From Pseudomonadota bacterium (GTDB taxonomy: Bacteria > Pseudomonadota > Alphaproteobacteria > Rhizobiales > Kaistiaceae): a stretch of DNA of 6,088 nt. Of this stretch, positions 1-4,817 are shown piece by piece. Position 1 is the first letter of the stretch. Each line of letters opens with the position of its first letter. A model generated the notes under the pieces. It searched no databases and was not told the DNA's origin. It was given only the letters and a program-made list of their open reading frames with translations. The position numbers were made by a program, and so were the translations under genes. The DNA lies in contig JAEZEN010000592.1 of NCBI GenBank assembly GCA_023433185.1, forward strand, positions 1 through 6,088, in the 5' to 3' direction.

Positions 1-229
1 CGAAGGTCCGCTCAAGCGCCTCCTCGGCCGAGGCCCGGTAGCCGGCGTAGAAGTCCTCGTAGACCTTCACCACGCGCTTCGGCGTGTCGCGGAGCCCGTC
101 GCGCTCCGGGTCGTCGCCGGCCCAGGCGATAAGCGTGCGGACGGCCTGTTCCGCCTCCTCGCGGCTCGGGCGGTCACCCGCCGGCTTCGCGGTCACGGCG
201 CCAGCCGGCCTCTTGATCACGGCATCCAT
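1..229 (-). CDS. folE: GTP cyclohydrolase I, N-terminal part (runs off left edge)
   Basis: The visible 76 residues read from an ATG at 229 and continue past base 1, so the catalytic and zinc-binding C-terminal part is outside the window. The segment from about residue 23 to 75 carries the family's first conserved block: an [20 protein letters not shown] helix, then [20 protein letters not shown]. This block is typical of FolE, which converts GTP to 7,8-dihydroneopterin triphosphate, the first step of tetrahydrofolate synthesis in the cytoplasm. The first ~20 residues (Ala/Pro/Lys-rich) look like the variable N-terminal tail. The start is well fixed: an in-frame TAA lies 11 codons upstream and no other ATG, GTG or TTG lies between. 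The ribosome-binding site is weak, only a GGGGT about 10 nt upstream. The gene appears to have its own promoter in the gap behind it. Confidence 0.9.
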   Translation of the reverse strand, partial: MDAVIKRPAGAVTAKPAGDRPSREEAEQAVRTLIAWAGDDPERDGLRDTPKRVVKVYEDFYAGYRASAEEALERTF

Positions 230-261
230 CGAAAAGGCACCCCGAAGGTCGATCTCGCGCC

Positions 262-292
262 GTTATATAGCGATCCACCGGGCGATTGCGAA
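262..292 (-). promoter_or_regulatory. Candidate sigma-70-type promoter for folE
   Basis: On the minus strand a TTCGCA box (287-292) is followed after 17 bp by TATATA, the start of TATATAAC (262-269). The -35 box matches TTGACA at four of six positions. TATAAC read two bases further on is a better -10 box, but gives a 19-bp spacer. This is the only AT-rich run in the gap between folE and the GNAT gene, and it lies about 30-40 bp before the folE ATG, a sensible leader length. Assignment rests on motif and position only. Confidence 0.4.
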
Positions 293-322
293 GCGCGCCG
301 GGCCATCAATCCCTGCATGGCG

Positions 323-342
323 GGAATGCCATTCCGGAATGG
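323..342. promoter_or_regulatory. Palindromic element upstream of folE, possible operator
   Basis: Bases 329-342 (CCATTCCGGAATGG) form a perfect 14-bp palindrome. Immediately to the left GGAAT (323-327) pairs with ATTCC (331-335), so three alternating GGAAT/ATTCC units are packed into 20 bp. The element lies about 30 bp upstream of the candidate folE -35 box and about 75 bp beyond the GNAT stop codon. A dimeric regulator binding site is one reading; a small intergenic repeat or part of a 3' structure of the GNAT transcript are others. I do not recognise a specific regulator. Confidence 0.4.
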
Positions 343-355
343 GCGGCTTCGCCGC
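343..355. other. Short GC hairpin in the folE/GNAT gap
   Basis: GCGGC-TTC-GCCGC is a perfect 5-bp stem with a 3-nt loop, directly next to the 14-bp palindrome. It lies about 60-75 bp downstream of the GNAT stop on that gene's strand, where a terminator would be expected. No T-run follows on either strand, so a classical intrinsic terminator is not supported; it may be a 3'-end stabilising structure. Confidence 0.25.
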
Positions 356-417
356 AACGGCCTTGCCGGGGGAGCGGGTCCGTCGGGAGCACCGATTCGT
401 TCCCGGGGCCGTCGCCT

Positions 418-1641
418 TCAACCCGCCCCGCCCGGCGTCGCCCCCTTCCGGAACGGCGTGTAGTCGGCGAGGACCTCCACATCGCGGGCGACCTGAGCGC
501 GTTCGCGATCGAGATAGTCGGCCACGGCCCGCCGGAAGGAGGGATTGCCGATCCAGTGCGCCGAACGGGTCGTCACCGGCTCGTAGCCGCGGGCGAGTTT
601 GTGCTCGCCCTGGGCGCCCGCCTCGACGCGCTTCATGCCGTGGGCGATGCCCCAGTCGATGGCCTGGTAGTAGCAGAGCTCGAAATGCAGGAAGGGGTGA
701 TCCTCGACCGCCCCCCAGTAGCGTCCATAGAGGGCGTCGCTGCCGATGAGGTTGAGGGCGCCGGCGATCGGCCGGCCGTCGCGCTTCGCCAGCACGAGAA
801 GGACCCTGTCGGCCATGCGCTCGCCGAGGAGGGAGAAGAACCGGCGATTGAGGTAGGGTCGGCCCCATTTCCGTGCCCCGGTGTCCATGTAGAACGCGAA
901 GAAGGCGTCCCAGGCATCCTCGGTGAGATCGGAGCCGGTGAGGCGGACGATGTCGATTCCACCTGCGACGGCCTCGCGGCGTTCGCGGCGGATCGCCTTG
1001 CGCTTCCGCGAGGCGAGGGCGTCGAGGAAGTCGTCGAAGTCGCGGTAGCCGGGGTTGAGGAAGTGGAACTGCTGGTCGGTACGCTGGAGGAAGCCGGCGG
1101 CGCCAAGGAGGGCCCATTCCGGTTCCGGCAGGAAGGTCGCGTGTGCGGAGGAGACACCATGACGGACGGCGAGGGTGGCGATGGCCTCGGCGAGGGTCTG
1201 GCGATGGCGCTCTGCGTCGGGGCCGGGCCGCACGAGGAGGCGGCGGCCGGTGACCGGCGTGAACGGCACCGAAACCTGGAGCTTCGGGTAGTACTGGCCG
1301 CCGGCCTGCTCGAAGGCATCGGCCCAGCCGCGGTCGAAGACATATTCCCCCATCGAATGCGACTTCAGATAGGCCGGGACGATCGCCGCGGGCCGGCCGT
1401 CGGGGCCGTCCAGGACGAGATGCTGGCCAAGCCAGCCGGTCTTCCGTGTCGCCGAGCCGGACTCCTCGAGCGACCACAGGAAGTCATGGGAGAGGAAGGG
1501 ATTGTACTCGGTTTCCCAGCCGGCCGCGGTGCTGTCCGGCATGGCGCGGGGAAAGGGATTGGCGCAGGCGTCCCAGTCCTCGCGGGCGATGTCGCCGAGC
1601 GAGGCGATCACGCTGAGCGTCGCGATGCTGCTAGCGGTCAA
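418..1641 (-). CDS. FemAB-like GNAT-fold acyltransferase (COG3146 family)
   Basis: With the TTG start at 1641 the product has 407 residues, in line with this family. Recognisable blocks are NPFLSHDFLWSLEESGSA at about 47-64, GWLGQHL shortly after, a basic RKRKAIRRERR segment in the centre, then FYMDTGARKWGRPYLNRRFF, and near the C-terminus AGAQGEHKLARGY (about 341-353), the most diagnostic motif. There is no signal peptide or membrane segment, so it should be cytoplasmic. The family has been called 'peptidogalycan biosynthesis/recognition' by its resemblance to FemAB aminoacyl transferases; the real substrate is not established. In-frame starts are absent for a long way upstream; an AGGA sits 8 nt before the TTG, and the only near alternative is GTG at 1611, which lacks a good ribosome site. 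It lies downstream on the same strand of the RidA and phosphodiesterase genes but is separated from them by the opposite-strand DUF1849 gene. Confidence 0.88.
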   Translation of the reverse strand: MTASSIATLSVIASLGDIAREDWDACANPFPRAMPDSTAAGWETEYNPFLSHDFLWSLEESGSATRKTGWLGQHLVLDGPDGRPAAIVPAYLKSHSMGEYVFDRGWADAFEQAGGQYYPKLQVSVPFTPVTGRRLLVRPGPDAERHRQTLAEAIATLAVRHGVSSAHATFLPEPEWALLGAAGFLQRTDQQFHFLNPGYRDFDDFLDALASRKRKAIRRERREAVAGGIDIVRLTGSDLTEDAWDAFFAFYMDTGARKWGRPYLNRRFFSLLGERMADRVLLVLAKRDGRPIAGALNLIGSDALYGRYWGAVEDHPFLHFELCYYQAIDWGIAHGMKRVEAGAQGEHKLARGYEPVTTRSAHWIGNPSFRRAVADYLDRERAQVARDVEVLADYTPFRKGATPGGAG

Positions 1642-1653
1642 GAAAGGGGTCCT
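1639..1653 (-). promoter_or_regulatory. Ribosome-binding site deciding a TTG start for the GNAT gene
   Basis: On the minus strand AGGA (1650-1653) is spaced 8 nt from a TTG at 1639-1641. The reading frame stays open far upstream only because of high GC content on the antisense strand of the neighbouring gene, and that upstream stretch resembles no protein. This site is the best explanation for where translation begins, giving an N-terminus MTASSIATLSVIASLGDIAREDW. Confidence 0.55.
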
Positions 1654-1682
1654 GCGTGCGTGGCGGTCGAGGGTACCAGCCC

Positions 1683-1712
1683 TAGATAGGACAGAAAGTC
1701 GCGTTTTGTGCA
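1683..1712 (-). promoter_or_regulatory. Weak candidate promoter for the GNAT gene
   Basis: On the minus strand TGCACA (1707-1712) and TATCTA (1683-1688) are separated by 18 bp, each a partial match to the sigma-70 boxes, and would give a leader of roughly 35 nt before the TTG. The -10 box sits inside a small inverted repeat, CCTA-GA-TAGG (1681-1690). Support is motif resemblance only. No convincing plus-strand promoter for the divergent DUF1849 gene was found in the same 159-bp gap. Confidence 0.22.
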
Positions 1713-1800
1713 GAGCGGGATGTGTGAACGAGACGATATCCCATGGCCACGGACGCGCGCTATGTCCGGGCGCCACAGCCAGGAACGGGAAACCCTGCCA

Positions 1801-2607
1801 ATGACCCTCCGCACCTCGATTGCCATGATCGCCGCGTCGGCCGCCCTCGCGGGTCCCGCGCTTGCGGCGGAGCCCCTCGTCACCGGCCTGGCGGTCTACG
1901 ACATCGCCCTCGGCGCGGGCAAGGACGGCGGGATAGGCGGCATATCCGGCACGATGTCGGCCAAGCTCGAGCGCAATTGCGATGCCTACGAGACGGAGGC
2001 CTCGCTCGACGCCGACATCTCGGGGCCGGATGGCTCCACCATGCCGCTCTCGGTCATCTCGAGCCATCGCGAGACGGCCGACAGCCTCGACTTCGACATC
2101 GCGACGAGCCTCGCCGACATGGTGGTCGATGCGGCCAGCGGCGAAGCGACCCGGGGTTCCGGCGGGGTCTCCGTGGCGATCGAGGCACCGATGAAGGAGA
2201 CCGTGACGCTCGCCGGCGACGTGCTCTTCCCGGTGGCGATGCTCGAGGCGGCGATCGCGGCAGCCAAGGCGGGCGAGTCGTTCCGCGAGTTCCGCACCTT
2301 CGACGGCACCGGCAAGGGGCAGGAGGTGTGGACGGTATCGGTGCTGATCACCCCGGCCGGCAAGGCGGCGGAAGAGGACGAGGCGCTGTTCGCGGCCGGT
2401 CTCGGCTTCGGGGATCTCGAACGCTGGCGGATGTCCCTCAGTTACTTCCCGCCTGGCGCCGGCGGCGAGCAGACTCCGGCCTTCTCGACCAGCATGGTCG
2501 TCTACGAGAACGGCTTCGCCCAGGCCGCGGTCTACGATCTCGGCCCGTTCGCCATGCGCCTCACGCTCACCGAGTTCCAGCCGATTCCGCCGAAGCCGTG
2601 CCCGTAG
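1801..2607 (+). CDS. Secreted DUF1849 protein, diverged EipB paralogue
   Basis: The 268-residue product starts with a clear Sec signal peptide: MTLR, a hydrophobic run to about residue 17, and cleavage likely after A22 in PALA-AEP. The rest is a periplasmic DUF1849/EipB-type beta-rich domain. It shares with the second copy in this window AVYDI (31-35), a Gly-rich turn then a cysteine (C60), SHRET, a VLFP…AAIAAAKAGESF helix, FDG, and a late VVYENG; it ends PPKPCP with C267. C60 and C267 match the two cysteines that form the disulfide in Brucella EipB, an envelope-integrity protein. It departs from the canonical N-terminal HRAVYD signature, having GLAVYD. The start was chosen over upstream in-frame ATGs (1708, 1720) because it begins the signal peptide; a GGGA lies 10 nt ahead. 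The gene is divergent from the GNAT gene, and its last 41 bp overlap the phosphodiesterase gene on the other strand. Its own role is unknown. Confidence 0.85.
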   Translation: MTLRTSIAMIAASAALAGPALAAEPLVTGLAVYDIALGAGKDGGIGGISGTMSAKLERNCDAYETEASLDADISGPDGSTMPLSVISSHRETADSLDFDIATSLADMVVDAASGEATRGSGGVSVAIEAPMKETVTLAGDVLFPVAMLEAAIAAAKAGESFREFRTFDGTGKGQEVWTVSVLITPAGKAAEEDEALFAAGLGFGDLERWRMSLSYFPPGAGGEQTPAFSTSMVVYENGFAQAAVYDLGPFAMRLTLTEFQPIPPKPCP

Positions 2608-3349
2608 CCGCAGGGTCGAAGCCCTCGAATATGATCTGGTCGGCGTAGCGGGCTGCAGTGGCCCGGTCGGCGGCGGTGCGGACGGTCCAGGCGAGGAGCG
2701 GCACGCCCTCGCCATGGACGCGGAGCGGGGCATCCGAAGGCAGGTCGCCGACGCAGAAGGCCAGGAAATCGGGCTCCAGCTCCGGAACCGCAGCGAGATG
2801 GCGGAGCGCAAGGCGCCGGAGCGGCGGGATGAAGTCCCACTCCGGGTCGGTATATCCGTCGGCGACGAGCCCGCGGGGTACGCCGGGGAGGAGGGTGCGA
2901 AGCATCCGGACCGAATCCGGGTCGAAGGACATCACGGCGAGCGGCCCCCGGTAGGCGGCGAGCAGCGGCGCAGCGGCCGCCTCGAGTCGCCGATCCCGGT
3001 CGAAACGGCTCTTGAACTCGGTAAAGAGCGGCACGCGGCCGGCGATCAGCGCGAGGAGTTCGTCGAGTGTCGGAATGGTCGCCTCGGTGTCACGGAGGCG
3101 AAGGGTGCGGATCTCGTCCAGCGTGCATGCGCCGACCGGTCCGGTCGCCGTGGTCAGGCGGTCGAGCGTGTCGTCATGGAAGACGATCGGCACCCCGTCG
3201 CGGGTGAGTTGCAGGTCGCACTCGATGGCGAAGCCGCGAGCGATCGCGGCCTCTGAGGCGGGGAGGGTGTTCTCGATCCGGCCCCGTTCCCGGTCATGGA
3301 AGCCGCGATGCGCGACCGGCCGTTCCGTGAGCCAGGGCGGGGCGGGCAT
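2567..3349 (-). CDS. Glycerophosphodiester phosphodiesterase (GDPD family)
   Basis: This 260-residue protein hydrolyses glycerophosphodiesters to sn-glycerol-3-phosphate and an alcohol, a phospholipid salvage step. The catalytic and metal-binding set of the family is present: HRG at 14-16, ENT at 26-28, IECDLQLTRDG at 42-52 (E43, D45), H58 in VFHDD, and FTEFK at 109-113 (E111, K113); AWTVRT and a final IFEGFDP follow. Length is close to E. coli UgpQ (about 247). There is no signal peptide, so a cytoplasmic UgpQ-like enzyme is more likely than a periplasmic GlpQ. Its ATG is 8 bp after the stop of the RidA gene, and a GAGG overlapping that stop, 6 nt from the ATG, suggests translational coupling. 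The last ten or so residues (GTASAESAGTR) are read from DNA antisense to the end of the DUF1849 gene and do not look like a conserved part of the family. Confidence 0.92.
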   Translation of the reverse strand: MPAPPWLTERPVAHRGFHDRERGRIENTLPASEAAIARGFAIECDLQLTRDGVPIVFHDDTLDRLTTATGPVGACTLDEIRTLRLRDTEATIPTLDELLALIAGRVPLFTEFKSRFDRDRRLEAAAAPLLAAYRGPLAVMSFDPDSVRMLRTLLPGVPRGLVADGYTDPEWDFIPPLRRLALRHLAAVPELEPDFLAFCVGDLPSDAPLRVHGEGVPLLAWTVRTAADRATAARYADQIIFEGFDPAATGTASAESAGTR

Positions 3350-3357
3350 GCGCGGCC

Positions 3358-3825
3358 TCAGGCGATCTCGGCGACGGCCTCGACCTCGACGGCGACGCCG
3401 AGCGGGAGGGAGCCCATGCCGATGGCCGAGCGGGCGTGCTTTCCCTTGGCATCGCCGAGCACCTCGGTGATGAAGTCGGACGCGCCGTTGATGACCTTGT
3501 GGGCGTCCTGGAAATCGGGAACGCCGTTGACGAAGCCGACGACCTTCACCATCCGCTGGATGCGGTCGAGGTCGCCGACCGCGGCCTGGGCGACGCCGAG
3601 CACGTTGATCGCGCAGATCCGCGCTGCCTGCTGGCCCTCCTCGATCGAGAACTCGCGGCCGAGCTTGCCCACGAACTTGACGCCGTCCGCCGTCATCGGC
3701 ACCTGGCCGGAAATGAAGATCAGGTTGCCCGTGATCACGTAGGGGACATAGTTGGCGGCAGGTGCGCCCGGCGCGGGAAGCGTCACGCCGAGCGCCTTCA
3801 GTCTCGCCTCGATTTCACCGGCCAT
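3358..3825 (-). CDS. RidA-family protein (YjgF/UK114-like, long form)
   Basis: This 155-residue protein belongs to the RidA/YjgF/UK114 superfamily of trimeric cytoplasmic enzymes. The best-known members hydrolyse reactive enamine/imine intermediates from PLP enzymes. Family blocks seen are YVITGNLIFISGQVP (29-43), an ARICAINVL helix (68-76), and HARSAIGMGSLPLGVAVEVEAVAEI (130-154). R132 aligns with the Arg that binds the substrate carboxylate in active RidA, and E149 lies in the conserved VEVEA strand, so deaminase activity is plausible. The protein is longer than the ~130-residue archetype, with an extra N-terminal stretch and an expanded middle (VNGVPDFQDAHKVINGASDF), typical of a separate subfamily whose substrate is not known. 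AGGGAG lies 9 nt before the ATG. It is the first gene of a two-gene unit with the phosphodiesterase, and diverges from eipB across a 140-bp gap. Confidence 0.92.
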   Translation of the reverse strand: MAGEIEARLKALGVTLPAPGAPAANYVPYVITGNLIFISGQVPMTADGVKFVGKLGREFSIEEGQQAARICAINVLGVAQAAVGDLDRIQRMVKVVGFVNGVPDFQDAHKVINGASDFITEVLGDAKGKHARSAIGMGSLPLGVAVEVEAVAEIA

Positions 3826-3965
3826 GTCGTGTTTCTCCCTCAGCTAGCCAAGGCCGGGTGTGTGGCCCAAAATCGGGGGGGCCGCAAGGGCGGGCCGTGC
3901 CGCGTTTCCGCCATGGTCGGGGCGCGGGGTGCGACGGTGAAGCGGTTAGGGGAGCAGGAAGGCAC
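3826..3965. other. Divergent intergenic region between the RidA gene and eipB
   Basis: This 140-bp gap must hold the promoters of both divergent genes, but no pair of boxes close to consensus stands out on either strand. Visible features are a run of seven G (3875-3881) and an inverted repeat GGCCC (3864-3868) / GGGCC (3879-3883) that would fold in the leader of the RidA transcript. The ribosome sites are clear at each edge: AGGGAG for the RidA gene at 3835-3840 and AGGA for eipB at 3956-3959. Confidence 0.4.
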
Positions 3966-3968
3966 GTG
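3956..3968 (+). promoter_or_regulatory. Ribosome-binding site deciding a GTG start for eipB
   Basis: AGGA (3956-3959), within AGGAAGG, is 6 nt from GTG at 3966-3968. The codons that follow encode a compact signal peptide, whereas the open frame upstream encodes Arg/Gly-rich sequence with no resemblance to an export signal. Site and signal peptide agree on this start. Confidence 0.65.
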
Positions 3969-4817
3969 CGGGTCTCGATCGTTCTCATGGGTCTTGGCGC
4001 GGGGCTGGTCCCCGTTTCGGCGATCGCGGGGGCGCCGCCGCTCGCCTCGCATCGCGCGGTCTACGACATCTCGCTCCTCAACATCGAAGAGGGCACCGAC
4101 GTCACCGGCGTGACCGGCCGGCTGGTGCTCGAATTCACCGGCTCCGAGTGCGCCGGCTACACCTCGCGGCTCCGCTTCGTCACCGAGATGGAGGACGTCG
4201 ACGGCGTGCTGCAGGTGACGGACTCCCGCTCTGAAACGTACGAGTCCGCCGACGGAAAGCGCCTCGACTTCGCCAACCAGACTTATGCGGGCGCGATGCT
4301 CGCCGAGGAGTCCGAGGGCGAGGCCAACCGGCGTGGCGGCGACATCGCCGTGTCGCTCGTGCGGCCCGACGAGAAGCGCTTCGCCCTCAGGGACACGGTC
4401 GTCTTCCCGACCCAGCAGATGGAGCGGATCATCGCCGCCGCGCGCGCCGGCGAGTCCTTCGTCTCGTTCGAGGTCTATGACGGGTCGGAAAACGGCGAGA
4501 CGGTCTTCGACACCGCCGGGGTGATCGGCAAAGTGTCGAGCGCCGCCGACGACGCCGCGGCCGAGCCGGCCGTGGCCGAGGCCGGCATCGCCGGGCTCCG
4601 CCACTGGCCGGTGACGATCAGCTATTTCGATCAGCGCGGCACGGGCGAGGAGACGCCGTTCTACACCCTGTCCTTCGTCGTCTACGAGAACGGCATCGGG
4701 CGCACCATGCGGATCGACTACGGCGAATTCTCGCTGTCGGGCAAGCTGACCGGGCTCGAGCTCCTGCCCCCCGCACCGTGCGGCGCCGGGACGGAAGGGG
4801 CCGCGGGCGCTCACTGA
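3966..4817 (+). CDS. eipB: EipB, periplasmic cell-envelope integrity protein (DUF1849)
   Basis: The product has 283 residues if translation starts at GTG 3966, where AGGA lies 6 nt upstream and a signal peptide begins at once ([21 protein letters not shown], cleavage near A21). The mature part has the canonical DUF1849 opening SHRAVYDI (28-35), the [21 protein letters not shown] block (46-66), [27 protein letters not shown], a conserved YDGSENGE turn, SYFD, and [10 protein letters not shown], and ends LLPPAPC (C272). C62 and C272 correspond to the conserved disulfide pair of Brucella abortus EipB, a beta-spiral periplasmic protein needed for envelope integrity and virulence; that function is inferred here by family. 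An Ala-rich loop ([20 protein letters not shown]) looks like a variable insert. The gene diverges from the RidA gene and its stop overlaps the dinB stop by 7 bp. An ATG seven codons further in is possible but would cut the signal peptide's n-region. Confidence 0.9.
   Translation: MRVSIVLMGLGAGLVPVSAIAGAPPLASHRAVYDISLLNIEEGTDVTGVTGRLVLEFTGSECAGYTSRLRFVTEMEDVDGVLQVTDSRSETYESADGKRLDFANQTYAGAMLAEESEGEANRRGGDIAVSLVRPDEKRFALRDTVVFPTQQMERIIAAARAGESFVSFEVYDGSENGETVFDTAGVIGKVSSAADDAAAEPAVAEAGIAGLRHWPVTISYFDQRGTGEETPFYTLSFVVYENGIGRTMRIDYGEFSLSGKLTGLELLPPAPCGAGTEGAAGAH

Noticed and set aside
262..270. GTTATATAG resembling half of a rhizobial Zur box (GTTATAnTATAAC) near folE
   Set aside because: Only one half-site is present and the second half does not match; it is better explained as the -10 region.
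286..1689. A long plus-strand open frame antisense to the GNAT gene
   Set aside because: It mirrors the codon structure of the GNAT gene, which has strong family motifs; the plus-strand product resembles nothing known.
2612..2625. AGGG/CCCT inverted repeat just after the DUF1849 stop as a terminator
   Set aside because: The stem is only 4 bp, has no T-run, and lies inside the phosphodiesterase coding sequence.
418..2811. A 797-codon open minus-strand frame extending the GNAT gene upstream
   Set aside because: Only the part below 1641 resembles a protein family. The upstream part is antisense to the DUF1849 gene and overlaps the phosphodiesterase, a typical high-GC shadow.
3864..3883. GGCCC/GGGCC inverted repeat as a riboswitch or terminator for the RidA gene
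   Set aside because: A 5-bp stem with a 10-nt loop in a GC-rich leader is expected by chance, and no conserved riboswitch core is recognisable.
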